Made by a program: the position numbers and the translations under genes. From NCBI RefSeq assembly GCF_000296215.2, contig NZ_CP013949.1, forward strand, positions 4,333,501 through 4,397,500: a stretch of DNA of 64,000 nucleotides. The letters are read 5' to 3'. Origin of the DNA: Bradyrhizobium sp. CCGE-LA001 (GTDB lineage: Bacteria > Pseudomonadota > Alphaproteobacteria > Rhizobiales > Xanthobacteraceae). The notes under the pieces are model-generated. The model saw nothing but the letters and a program-made list of their open reading frames with translations, was not told the DNA's origin and made no database searches. Below, piece by piece: positions 51,291 through 59,641 of this stretch (positions are counted from its first letter, which is position 1; each line of letters opens with the position of its first letter).

Positions 51291-51467
51291 TCAGGCCGCA
51301 GCTCTGGCTGCAATCACCTGTCGCATATCCACCGCCAGCTGGCGGTACTGTTCGCCGAGCTTCAGGTAGAATTCGCGCTTGGTGCTGTCGGTGGCGAGCT
51401 TGGCGATCAGCTCGCATTCGGCGGTGAGCGTCTCGAACCGTTCCAGCCTGTCATGAAGATCGGTCAT
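51291..51467 (-). CDS. Small helical protein, unknown function
   Basis: 58 residues from the ATG at 51467 (TGGGGACA upstream): MTDLHDRLERFETLTAECEL, then IAKLATDSTKREFYLKLGEQ and YRQLAVDMRQVIAARAAA. Entirely helical and amphipathic with regular heptads, so probably a coiled coil. I remember similar short proteins in Bradyrhizobium but know no function. Confidence 0.65.
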   Translation of the reverse strand: MTDLHDRLERFETLTAECELIAKLATDSTKREFYLKLGEQYRQLAVDMRQVIAARAAA

Positions 51468-51593
51468 CGGCGTGTCCCCATCAAACGCCACAAGGGACAC
51501 TTAACGTAAGCCCGGGAAATAGGTCACGGCGAACATCGTTATCGACTAGAACCGTTTTTTCCCGACTCAGCGATGCCAGCTCGATAAGGACGG

Positions 51594-53330
51594 CTATTTC
51601 TGATCCAGCCGCCAAGCTCCGTCCCACCCATTGCCCGGCGAATTGACTTCGAACTGCGCGATGCGGCCGAGCAGCGTACGCGAAGGGCCGTCACCAGGTA
51701 CCGCTTCAAGCGCTGCGTTGAAGGCGACGCGGGCGTCGTCGAAACGCTGCGCACGATAGGCGGCAAGACCTTCGGCATAGTGCGTGCGCAGGTTCTCCTG
51801 CGGAATGCTGAGCCCGTGCGCCTTGCTCATCACCTCGAAAATGGCCTGCGGCTCACTCTGGCCGGCCACCGCGAGACGGTCGATCTCGCGCAGTTCAAGG
51901 TTCGATCCAATCGCATCCGCCGTGGCCTGCGAGATCAGGATGCGGGTGCCGTAGACCTTGTTGACCACCTCGAGGCGCGAGGCGAGGTTCACGGCATCGC
52001 CCATCACGGTGAAGCTCATCATCAGCTCGGAGCCGATGCTACCGGTCAGCACTTCCCCGGTCGCGATACCGATGCGCAAGTCGCAAGGCACGGGCATGGC
52101 GCGGATCCCGAGCAGGTCCGGCAATTGCTTCTGGAGCGCGGGCACCTGATCCGCCATGTCGATGGCCGCGTAGCAGGCAAACAGCGCCGGCTCGTCCTCC
52201 TCGATAAAGGGCGGGCCCCAATAGGCCATGATGGCGTCGCCGATGTATTTGTCGATGACGCCACGATGGCTCCGGATGGGGCCGGACATCACCGTGAAGT
52301 AGTGGTTCATCACCTTGACGAGGCCACGCGGGGTCATGCCCTCGCTCATGGAGGTGAAACCGCTCATGTCGCAGAACATGATGGTCATCACCCGGCGCTG
52401 GCCATCGATGGCGACCTCTGGCCGGTCGATCAGGCCCTGCACGACCTTGGGATCGATGTAGCGGCCGAACGTCTCGCGGATGCGCTCGTTATGACGCAGC
52501 TGCTCGATCATGCGGTTGAAGGCGGCCGCGAGCTCGCCGATCTCGTCTTGCGTGGAAACGGTAATGGTCTTGTCGAACCGGCCCGCTTCGACCTCGCGCG
52601 TGCCGGCGAGGAGCAGCCGCACCGGCCGGGTGATGCCGCTGGAAACCATCAGTGCAAAGACAAAGCCGACCACAGCAGCTAGGACAGTGACAACGCCCGA
52701 AATGATGATCGCCTGATGTTGGCGGCCGATCACCGTCGACGTGGCGGCGAACACCTGCTTGAGCATATCGGCGCGAATGCCGTCGATTTTCTGATTGAAC
52801 TGGTCGCGCAAGAGGTCGAGATGCTCCAGCGTGCCGCGCGCGTCCGGCATTTGCTTGGCATCGATCTGCTTGAGGAGCTTTGCATGGTCCTCAGTCATGC
52901 CGCGGCGCAGCTCGGAGACGGCGGTCTCGATGCGGGTATCGATCCGCGCCAGCGCGGCGTTGTCGGATGGGGTCCTCGTATCGTCGAGGATCTCGTTGAT
53001 GAGCTTTCGCGCGCTCGAGGTCTCCTCCTCGATCCTGAGGTCGGCTTGCTCGAACTCTCTGAGGCGCACGGCATAGGCCTCCTCGTCGGAGGACTCCTGC
53101 ATCTTCACCATCACCATCCGACGCAGCGCCAGTGACCGCTCCAGCGAGCGGATATTTGCGCGGGCCAGGTTACCGTAAGCGGGGATATAGCGGTTGGTCA
53201 GCTCATCAAGCAGGACGCCGACCTGGCTCGACATCACCATCGACAGGATCGAGGTGACCAGCATCAGGACGATCAATCCGAGGGCGATGCCGACAATCTT
53301 GCGCCGGATCGACTGGTTGAAAATCGGCAT
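51594..53330 (-). CDS. Membrane adenylate/guanylate cyclase with HAMP domain
   Basis: 578 residues from ATG 53330; longer frames to 53606 lack support. TM1 at 11-33 (KIVGIALGLIVLMLVTSILS), a periplasmic helical sensor domain about 34-205, TM2 at 206-230, HAMP about 231-285 (RPVRLLLAGTREVEAGRFDK), then class III cyclase. The metal Asp321 is in MTIMFCDMSGFTSMSEGM and Asp365 in KYIGDAIMAYWGPP. The transition-state Asn/Arg are in TVMGDAVNLASRLEVVNKVY. A C-terminal TPR-like tail (YAEGLAAYRAQRFDDARVAF) follows. It likely makes cAMP in response to an envelope signal. A perfect palindrome lies between it and the divergent gene. Confidence 0.92.
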   Translation of the reverse strand: MPIFNQSIRRKIVGIALGLIVLMLVTSILSMVMSSQVGVLLDELTNRYIPAYGNLARANIRSLERSLALRRMVMVKMQESSDEEAYAVRLREFEQADLRIEEETSSARKLINEILDDTRTPSDNAALARIDTRIETAVSELRRGMTEDHAKLLKQIDAKQMPDARGTLEHLDLLRDQFNQKIDGIRADMLKQVFAATSTVIGRQHQAIIISGVVTVLAAVVGFVFALMVSSGITRPVRLLLAGTREVEAGRFDKTITVSTQDEIGELAAAFNRMIEQLRHNERIRETFGRYIDPKVVQGLIDRPEVAIDGQRRVMTIMFCDMSGFTSMSEGMTPRGLVKVMNHYFTVMSGPIRSHRGVIDKYIGDAIMAYWGPPFIEEDEPALFACYAAIDMADQVPALQKQLPDLLGIRAMPVPCDLRIGIATGEVLTGSIGSELMMSFTVMGDAVNLASRLEVVNKVYGTRILISQATADAIGSNLELREIDRLAVAGQSEPQAIFEVMSKAHGLSIPQENLRTHYAEGLAAYRAQRFDDARVAFNAALEAVPGDGPSRTLLGRIAQFEVNSPGNGWDGAWRLDQK

Positions 53331-53653
53331 AGGTGCAGGGCAAAGGTTGAAGAAGGAACGATGGAACTCAATACACCGGAATCGGAGCCGGGAACACGCG
53401 CAATCTGGCAGGGCTGACGCCCAGGACCGTGCGCAACCGTCGCGCGAGCCCGGATCGTTAACAAAGGTTAAAGGCGCTGCCTTTTGCGCGATTTCGGAAG
53501 TTCCCGAGTTCCTATCCGTATTTTGCCGCATTGTTGCGGGAGCGTGAGGAATGCGAAACGATGTCATGACATCGTTTGGTTGTCGTCTTTGATTCTCAAG
53601 CCGCATGTCGTCGCGGACCTTGGTTTGTAATGGTTTCGCAGGGGGACCATGGA
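53331..53653. other. Divergent promoter region, 323 bp
   Basis: Between the cyclase and the lytic transglycosylase. The only structured element seen is the 22-bp palindrome at 53556-53577. The flanking GTTAACAAAGGTTAAAGG near 53457-53474 is AT-richer than the surroundings and could be promoter DNA. Confidence 0.5.
53556..53577. promoter_or_regulatory. Perfect 22-bp palindrome, candidate operator
   Basis: AAACGATGTCA (53556-53566) is followed with no spacer by its exact reverse complement (53567-53577). Centre TGTCATGACA. It sits 77 bases ahead of the transglycosylase ATG and 226 bases ahead of the cyclase ATG. The size and symmetry suit a dimeric repressor. No candidate regulator is adjacent. 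Confidence 0.65.
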
Positions 53654-55843
53654 ATGAACCAGTGCCTACGCTCGCTCGCGTGTGTCGTTACCGTGGCCGC
53701 GATGGCCTTTCTTCCCACCGAGCTCGTGGCGAAGAGCAGTCACAAATCATCTGCACCGAAGAAGATGCATGAGGCGAAAGCCGGCAAGCAGCGTCACGCT
53801 GCCGCCGGCAAAGCGCGGCACGGCAAGCATGCCGAGGCCAAACGTAAATCGAAGAAAGCGGTCGAGGAGCCTTCGGCCAAGCCGGCACCGCCGCCGCTGA
53901 CCGGCGATCTTGCCGCGCTGAGGGATGCGATCGACCTCGCGCGCAGGGGCAAGACGGAGGACGCGACCGCCGCGCGCGACCGCATCACGGATCCCGCCGG
54001 ACAGAAGCTCGCGGACTGGTACATGCTGCGGCACTCCGAGAGCACGGCGAATTTCAAACGCTATGCCGCCTTCCTTGCCGCCAATCCGGACTGGCCGAGC
54101 AGCGCTCTCTTGCGCCGCCGCGCGGAGGCGCGGCTGTGGCAGGAGAAGAGCGACGCAGCCACCGTGCACAAATTCACCATGGACCGGCCGACCAGCGCCA
54201 AGGGCAAGTTCGCGCTGGCCCGCGTGCTGCTCACGGAAGGCGAGACCGACAGGGCCGCCCGTCTCGTGCGCGAGGCCTGGCGCGCGGACGAACTGTCTGA
54301 GCGGAGCGAGGAAGATTCCTACGCCGCGTTCCGCGATCTTCTGTCCGCCGACGATCACCGCGCGCGCATGGACAAGCGCCTGGGCGCCAAGGACTATGAC
54401 GGTGCAAGGCGCGCGGCCAAACGGCTCGGCGAGGATGCGCTTGCGATCGTGAAAGCCTGCGCGGCCGTCACCGGCAAGTCGAGCAAGGCCAAGGACTATC
54501 TCGAGGACGTCCTGGCCCAGGAGCGGCGCGATCTCGGCTACGTGCTGTGCCGCGCCCAATGGCATCTTCAGAACGATCGTATCGACGACGCGGCCGAATT
54601 GATCCTCGCCGCCCTGCCCGACACGATGGCCGCGCAGGACACCGATGCCTGGTGGCGCGAGCGCCGCATGTTGGCGCGCAAGCTGCTCGACCAAGGCAAA
54701 TCCAAGACGGCCTATGACGTGGTGCGCACGGCCGCGGTACCGGAAAAGGAAGTCTACCGCGTCGACTACCATTTCATGTGCGGCTGGATCGCGCTGCGCT
54801 ATCTCGACGACCCCAAGGCGGCGATGGTGCACTTCGCATCGATCGACGCAGGCTCGGCCAATCCGATTGCGCTGTCGCGCGCCCATTATTGGCGCGGCCG
54901 CGCCGCCGAGGCGATGGGCGCGGCGGCCGACGCGCGCATGAGCTATCGGGCGGCGGCCCGCTACCACACCGCCTATTACGGCCAGCTCGCCCGCGCCAAG
55001 CTCGGCCTCGACGGCATCGAGCTGCGTCCGCCCTCGCCCGTGCTGGCCGCCGCCGACACGCCGTCGGCGGACGCGCGCGTGCGCGCGGCCAACATGCTCT
55101 ACGATCTCGGTGAGCGCGATGTCATGTTCTACTATGCCGAGGATTTCGCCAAGGAGAGCACCGACGCCGCGGCGCTGGAAGCGCTCGGCGAGCTCGCCAG
55201 GCAGCGCAACGATGCGCGCGTGATGCTGGAGGTCGGCAAGTCGGCCCTGGCGCGCGGGCTCGCGCTCGACCACTACGCCTTCCCCACCATCGGCATTCCC
55301 GAGCACAAGCAGGTCGCACCTGCGATCGAGACCAGCGTGATCTATTCGGTGGCACGCACCGAAAGCTCGTTCGATCAGCGCGACAAGTCGCACGCCAACG
55401 CGGTTGGCCTGATGCAGGTGACGCCGGAAGCGGGCCGCGATACCGCCAAGCGCTTCGGCCTGACCTATGACTGGGGCAGGATGGTCTCCGATCCCGTCTA
55501 CAACACGCAGATGGGAGCCGCCGAGCTCAGCGCGCTGTTCTCGGAATATCGCGGCAACCAGATCATGACCTTCGCCGGCTACAATGCCGGCCGCGGCCGC
55601 GTGCGCGAATGGGTGCAGGCGCGCGGCGACCCCAGAGACCCGAAGGTGGACCCGGTCGACTGGGTCGAGCGCATTCCACTGTCGGAGACCCGCAACTACG
55701 TCCAGCGGGTGATGGAGAACGTGCTGGTCTACCGCGCCCGGTTCGAAGACAGCGGCATGATCGCCGGCAAGAGCGACCAGCGCGTGGTGACGAAGGAGGC
55801 CGGCGCCGCCGCACCCGTGGCGGCCGCAGCACCCGCTCCCTAG
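53654..55843 (+). CDS. Soluble lytic murein transglycosylase (Slt70-like)
   Basis: 729 residues from ATG 53654 (GGGGGACC upstream). Signal peptide MNQCLRSLACVVTVAAMAFL, then a Lys/Ala/His-rich basic linker, then a long helical superhelix (U/L domain; LALDRM-free repeats such as DAIDLARRGKTEDATAARDR and HYWRGRAAEAMGAAADARMS). The C-terminal SLT domain has the catalytic Glu in IYSVARTESSFDQRDKSHAN and then AVGLMQVTPEAGRDTAKRFG, QMGAAELSALFSEYRGNQIM and TFAGYNAGRGRVREWVQARG. It cleaves glycan strands in the periplasm. A short Ala/Pro tail closes it. Confidence 0.92.
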   Translation: MNQCLRSLACVVTVAAMAFLPTELVAKSSHKSSAPKKMHEAKAGKQRHAAAGKARHGKHAEAKRKSKKAVEEPSAKPAPPPLTGDLAALRDAIDLARRGKTEDATAARDRITDPAGQKLADWYMLRHSESTANFKRYAAFLAANPDWPSSALLRRRAEARLWQEKSDAATVHKFTMDRPTSAKGKFALARVLLTEGETDRAARLVREAWRADELSERSEEDSYAAFRDLLSADDHRARMDKRLGAKDYDGARRAAKRLGEDALAIVKACAAVTGKSSKAKDYLEDVLAQERRDLGYVLCRAQWHLQNDRIDDAAELILAALPDTMAAQDTDAWWRERRMLARKLLDQGKSKTAYDVVRTAAVPEKEVYRVDYHFMCGWIALRYLDDPKAAMVHFASIDAGSANPIALSRAHYWRGRAAEAMGAAADARMSYRAAARYHTAYYGQLARAKLGLDGIELRPPSPVLAAADTPSADARVRAANMLYDLGERDVMFYYAEDFAKESTDAAALEALGELARQRNDARVMLEVGKSALARGLALDHYAFPTIGIPEHKQVAPAIETSVIYSVARTESSFDQRDKSHANAVGLMQVTPEAGRDTAKRFGLTYDWGRMVSDPVYNTQMGAAELSALFSEYRGNQIMTFAGYNAGRGRVREWVQARGDPRDPKVDPVDWVERIPLSETRNYVQRVMENVLVYRARFEDSGMIAGKSDQRVVTKEAGAAAPVAAAAPAP

Positions 55844-55918
55844 TCGACGCCGCCGGGGCTGGACGCGGCGACTGCAAGGTTACGTTGCTGCGGCTTCCAC
55901 GCGAGTGCAGTCGCGTAG

Positions 55919-56281
55919 CTAGGTGTCACCTCCTTCCAGCTTGATCAGATCGCGACCGTCCAAATATGCGGCGGTCAAGGCTCTTGCGAAGCTCCAGGTC
56001 TGGATCGTATAGCTCCAGCACGAGACCGCACCCACGACCGCCAACATCTCGATCATGCTGCCGGCGGCGACCTCGACGTTTCCGGCGGCCGGCCCTGCGC
56101 GTCCAGGTATCGGCCATTGCATCGACAGCGTCACGACTTCGCGCCGCCGATAGCAATCGTAGTCACAGTAACGGTGCTGGGTCCGCGCATGGCGGACGTA
56201 GCCGGACTGGATCGACCGCGAGCATGTGCTGCACGTCGCCGCGTGCAACGGTGGCTCGTGATTGACCACCACGAATTTCAC
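55919..56281 (-). CDS. Cys-rich small protein with C-terminal hydrophobic region (family member 1)
   Basis: 120 residues from a GTG at 56281 (GAGGGCGG upstream) that overlaps the previous stop (GTGA). The N-terminal 45 residues hold a probable metal-binding module: ATCSTCSRSIQSGYVRHART, then QHRYCDYDCYRRRE (CxxC, 21 residues, CxxxC). After a linker, IEMLAVVGAVSCWSYTIQTW may be a membrane helix or amphipathic region. It shares V-V-N, CxxC, G-Y-[VL]-R and YCDY-x-CY with the neighbour at 56278. No family known to me. Last gene of a three-gene overlapping operon. Confidence 0.7.
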   Translation of the reverse strand: MKFVVVNHEPPLHAATCSTCSRSIQSGYVRHARTQHRYCDYDCYRRREVVTLSMQWPIPGRAGPAAGNVEVAAGSMIEMLAVVGAVSCWSYTIQTWSFARALTAAYLDGRDLIKLEGGDT

Positions 56282-56466
56282 GACACCGCCCTCATGCGAT
56301 CTTTCGCAAGCGCCTCGCAGAACAGCCCGTAGCACTGATAGTCGCAGTAAGGCAGACGCGTCGTGATCTCGCGGAGATATCCGCCTTCGATCGGCTCGCA
56401 GCACTGCAAGCACCAGGTCTGCCGGAACGGCGTCCGGTCATTCACCAGCACGAACGCGAATCTCAT
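56278..56466 (-). CDS. Cys-rich small protein (family member 2)
   Basis: 62 residues from ATG 56466 (GGGAGGTG upstream), overlapping the upstream stop by 4 bases and the downstream GTG by 4 bases. MRFAFVLVNDRTPFRQTWCL, then QCCEPIEGGYLREITTRLPY and CDYQCYGLFCEALAKDRM. Pattern CxxCC, GGYLR, YCDYxCY. The module matches member 1 residue for residue at the Cys and aromatic positions, so the two are tandem paralogues. Probably a zinc or iron-binding treble-clef-like fold; this is inference. Confidence 0.7.
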   Translation of the reverse strand: MRFAFVLVNDRTPFRQTWCLQCCEPIEGGYLREITTRLPYCDYQCYGLFCEALAKDRMRAVS

Positions 56467-56855
56467 GTGGCACCTCCCAAAGCGAAGCAGTAAACGCTGT
56501 CCAATGGAGACAGTGCGGGTGGTGGAGCGCAAAGATGATTTCGACCGTCCGGGTTATCCCTGTTTCGCTCCACTTTCTGCGGCGGGATCAGAATGTATCT
56601 CCCGTCCTCCCTGCGCCGTGCGTAGATCTGGCCGTCGATGTACTTGATGTCGGTCGGATAGCAGTCAGAGCTGTTGCAGCAACTGATGCCGGGATTATCC
56701 GGCATGTGCCAGGTCGAATAGAACTTTTCGTGCAGCCCCTGATCCTGGGGCGGGTGCTGGCGATGAACGGCACCCCGTCCCGTCTCCTGCGCCTGGACCG
56801 TCGCAATGGAGCCGAGGAGAATGATCCAGCACAAGGGGTTGTGAGAGCGTTTCAA
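56463..56855 (-). CDS. Secreted Cys-containing hypothetical protein
   Basis: 130 residues with a signal peptide (MKRSHNPLCWIILLGSIATV, cleavage near VQAQ). Mature core HEKFYSTWHMPDNPGISCCN, then SSDCYPTDIKYIDGQIYARR, EDGRYILIPPQKVERNRDNP and DGRNHLCAPPP. The CC-x3-C and later Cys could form disulfides or bind a metal. I recall this FYSTW-x-MPDNP-x-x-SCC pattern as a recurrent small rhizobial periplasmic family with no assigned function. First of three overlapping genes. Confidence 0.75.
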   Translation of the reverse strand: MKRSHNPLCWIILLGSIATVQAQETGRGAVHRQHPPQDQGLHEKFYSTWHMPDNPGISCCNSSDCYPTDIKYIDGQIYARRREDGRYILIPPQKVERNRDNPDGRNHLCAPPPALSPLDSVYCFALGGAT

Positions 56856-56906
56856 CGTACGGGCTCCCGTATCAGAGCTGAACGACGTCAGCCCTCCAAC
56901 TCAGCC

Positions 56907-57116
56907 TCACGCGACCTGAGCCCGAAACAACCACCGGCGGTCGCGTTCGCGGCGCGTGCGGAAACCGTCAACACACTTCTTGGAACAGAGCGCCGTGCGC
57001 CAGGAATAGTAGCGGATCAGGCCAAACTTGCCGCCGCACATCGCGCAGCCGTTGACTGAAGAGCAACGTTCGGATCCGGGTAGGCGACCTTCAGGACGTT
57101 CCGATGTATCGCACAT
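56907..57116 (-). CDS. Small zinc-finger-like protein (fourth gene of the cluster)
   Basis: 69 residues from the ATG at 57116 (GGTGAGA upstream); ATG 57155 is an alternative. Cys pattern VNGCAMCGGKFGLIRYYSWR then TALCSKKCVDGFRTRRERDR: CxxC, 15 residues between the pairs, CxxxC, related in spacing to the YCDYxCY proteins. The end is strongly basic (RRERDRRWLFRAQVA). A nucleic-acid-binding zinc finger is plausible but unproven. It lies 51 bases upstream of the three-gene operon and next to the divergent control region of the kinase. Confidence 0.65.
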   Translation of the reverse strand: MCDTSERPEGRLPGSERCSSVNGCAMCGGKFGLIRYYSWRTALCSKKCVDGFRTRRERDRRWLFRAQVA

Positions 57117-57655
57117 TGTTGTCTCACCCTGTTGCTTGCGCTTGTGCCGGTTCATTCCCTTCGACCTCTCGCGGGTCGTGAATTGCCGCGACGCGGCTAC
57201 GTATCGAGAAATGCGGTGGCCTCGTCCCTGGTCGTGTGCCGGTCGGTGAGGCGCCTTGGCCGTTCGCTTCAGACCAGTTCTCGTGCGATTGGTGCGATTG
57301 ACTGGTCGACACTCCCGATGGTCATGAGCCTAGTCCGCCCGCCACGAGTTGCTCAATTGTACGGAGGTAAACGGCCGACATGACTAGGAATGGAGGAGCT
57401 ATACCTAGGTTTGTCCGGTCGTCGGCTGAGCCTCTCTCGCGCTGACTCCATTCAACGACACGGCGCACCATGCATCGGCTGCACGGTCGCCGCGAAAAGA
57501 GGTCGGCGCGGCGCACTCGATGCGCTGCATGACAGCGGCAAAGCAGCCAGTCCGAGGCGAATCTCGTAACGGCCATCCGACTTTGGCCGGAATTGCTCCT
57601 CTTGCGGCAACGTGCTCTACTCGTAGACACGCAGAGAGCGCCGGGAGCGTCTGCG
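57117..57655. other. 539-bp divergent control region
   Basis: Between the small Cys gene (minus) and the PAS kinase gene (plus). Open frames here lack start signals and read as shadows. Contains the 14-bp motif at 57401-57414. Near 57353-57367, AATTGTACGGAGGT is AT-richer. No FixK-type TTGAT-N4-ATCAA box was seen. Confidence 0.5.
57401..57414 (+). promoter_or_regulatory. 14-bp motif ATACCTAGGTTTGT, copy 1
   Basis: Lies 242 bases ahead of the kinase start and 285 bases ahead of the divergent Cys-protein start. Its core CCTAGG is palindromic. A copy with one mismatch occurs on the opposite strand at 60300-60313, ahead of the lone receiver gene. It is a candidate binding site for the FixJ-like regulator of this locus (inference). 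Confidence 0.45.
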
Positions 57656-59641
57656 ATGAAGCCTGGCCGTGCAGCGACGTTCGGGAAGTCAGCCGTGCAG
57701 TTCCTCGCCGGCTGCGTCAGGCAGACTGTTGATACGAAGCAGCGCGTCGAGCCTGGTGACGCCGGTTTGCTCGAGTCGGTCAAGCAGTGGCAGCAAGTCT
57801 TCGAGCACAACCCCGTCATGTACTTCATGGTCGACCCGGTCGGAACCGTGATCAACGTGAACACTTTCGGGGCCGCGCAACTCGGCTATACGGCCACTGA
57901 GTTGATCGGTCGATCAGTGCTGGATGTCTTCTTCGAGGAAGACCGCGACTTCGTCCGCGCATGTGTCGCGCTGTGCCTCGAGACCGTCGATCAGTCCCAC
58001 ACCTGGGAAATCCGGAAGGTTCGCAAGGACGGCTCGGTACTATGGGTGCGCGAGAACGCCAAGACCATGCTGCGGGCCGATGGCGGGCCGATCGTGCTGG
58101 TCGCCTGCGAGAACATCACCGAGCGCAAGGAAGCCGAGAATGCGCTGCGACAGAGCGAGGCTTATCTCGCACAGGCGCAGGAATTGAGCCACACCGGCAG
58201 TTTCGGCTGGAAGTCATCAACCGGAGAGATTAGCTGGTCCAAGGAGACCTATCGCATATTCCAATGCGACGAGGGGACCAAGCCTAGAATCCCCTTCATG
58301 CTCCAGCGTATTCATCCGGACGATCGGCTCGCGGTGCAACAGACCACGGCTCGGGCTGCGCGAGAGGGCAAGGATTACGATCACGAATACCGACTCGTGA
58401 TGCCCGACGGCTCCATCAAATATGTCCGGGCCGTGGCCCGGGCGACGCGGGATTCCAACGGTCGCGTGGAGTTCGTCGGGTCGGTAACTGACGTCACGGC
58501 GACCAAAGAGGCGGAGCGAAGGCTTCGTGAAAGCGAGCAGCGCTTTCGCGACTACGCCGAAACGGCGTCTGACTGGTTCTGGGAGACGGGGCCAGACCAT
58601 CGCGTGACCCAGATTTCGGAACACTCCGATACCGTCGCGGCCCCCACCGGCCTGCTCGGGCTCACGCGTTGGGACATTGCGCCCGATGCGAATCTCGAAC
58701 CGGAAAAATGGCGACAACATCGGGAGGCGCTCGATGCCCACGTCCCGTTCCGCGACCTGGTGTATCGCAGCAGAGACCGCAACGGTCACGCGATCTATGT
58801 CCGGACCAGCGGTAAGCCGTTCTTCGACGCGGAAGGCGCTTTTCTGGGTTATCGCGGCGTCTGCACCGACGTGACTGCGGCCATCCGGGCAGATCAGGCC
58901 GAAGAGGCGCTACGCAAGGCCCAGACCGAACTTGCCCATGTGACGCGCGTCACGACACTGGGCGAGCTGACAGCTTCAATCGCGCACGAGATCAACCAGC
59001 CGCTCGCCGCCGTGATCGCGAACGCCGACGCCTGTCTCTCCTGGCTGCAGCGCAGTCCGCCAGATCTCAACGCGGCGCGCCGCTCCGTGGATTGGATCAT
59101 CGAGGACGGCAAGCGTGCCAGCGACGTGATCCGCCACGTCCGGGCGCTCGCCAAGCGGACCGACATCGAGATGGTGCCGCTCGACGCAAGCGCGGTGGTG
59201 CGGGAGGCCGTGGCGCTCGTTCAGCGCGAAATGGCCAGTCATGCCGTGTCGGTGCGAATGGAGCTATCATCTGCACTGCCCGAGATCTTTGGCGACCGAA
59301 TCCAGTTGCAGCAAGTCCTGATCAACCTGATCATGAACGGGATCGAGGCCATGGAAGGCGTCGAAGATCGCCCACGCGAGCTGGCAATCCGCTCAGTGGC
59401 GGACGGCGACGGCGCGGTGCTGGTGAGCGTCGCCGACTCCGGCGTCGGCATCTGCGAACAGGCGATTGACCGCCTGTTCACGCCGTTCTTCACCACGAAG
59501 TCCTCGGGCATGGGCATGGGGCTATCGATCTGTCGCTCCATCGTCGAGGCCCATGGCGGACGACTTTCTGCCGCTCCGAACCGAGGGCACGGCGCAACTT
59601 TCCAGATCACCCTGCCCGTCCATCGAGAGGAAGCATCGTGA
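57656..59641 (+). CDS. Three-PAS soluble sensor histidine kinase (FixL/NodV-like)
   Basis: 661 residues from ATG 57656 (GGGAG upstream). No membrane helix. PAS1 about 45-165 (FEHNPVMYFMVDPVGTVINV), PAS2 about 180-300 (SFGWKSSTGEISWSKETYRI, PAS_3 type), PAS3 about 310-430 (YAETASDWFWETGPDHRVTQ). HisKA has TASIAHEINQPLAAVIANAD, with the FixL-type HEINQPL box. HATPase has LQQVLINLIMNGIEAMEGVE, SVADSGVGICEQAIDRLFTP and SGMGMGLSICRSIVEAHGG. PAS ligand unknown; no heme His of FixL could be assigned. The stop overlaps the regulator start by 4 bases (GTGA), so this is a cognate pair. Confidence 0.92.
   Translation: MKPGRAATFGKSAVQFLAGCVRQTVDTKQRVEPGDAGLLESVKQWQQVFEHNPVMYFMVDPVGTVINVNTFGAAQLGYTATELIGRSVLDVFFEEDRDFVRACVALCLETVDQSHTWEIRKVRKDGSVLWVRENAKTMLRADGGPIVLVACENITERKEAENALRQSEAYLAQAQELSHTGSFGWKSSTGEISWSKETYRIFQCDEGTKPRIPFMLQRIHPDDRLAVQQTTARAAREGKDYDHEYRLVMPDGSIKYVRAVARATRDSNGRVEFVGSVTDVTATKEAERRLRESEQRFRDYAETASDWFWETGPDHRVTQISEHSDTVAAPTGLLGLTRWDIAPDANLEPEKWRQHREALDAHVPFRDLVYRSRDRNGHAIYVRTSGKPFFDAEGAFLGYRGVCTDVTAAIRADQAEEALRKAQTELAHVTRVTTLGELTASIAHEINQPLAAVIANADACLSWLQRSPPDLNAARRSVDWIIEDGKRASDVIRHVRALAKRTDIEMVPLDASAVVREAVALVQREMASHAVSVRMELSSALPEIFGDRIQLQQVLINLIMNGIEAMEGVEDRPRELAIRSVADGDGAVLVSVADSGVGICEQAIDRLFTPFFTTKSSGMGMGLSICRSIVEAHGGRLSAAPNRGHGATFQITLPVHREEAS

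Noticed and set aside
53747..55393. 548-codon open frame on the minus strand
   Set aside because: Antisense to the soluble lytic transglycosylase; the same shadow effect.
57656..59641. Naming the kinase nodV or fixL
   Set aside because: Domain order and HEINQPL box are shared by many rhizobial kinases; no diagnostic residue such as the FixL heme His could be assigned.
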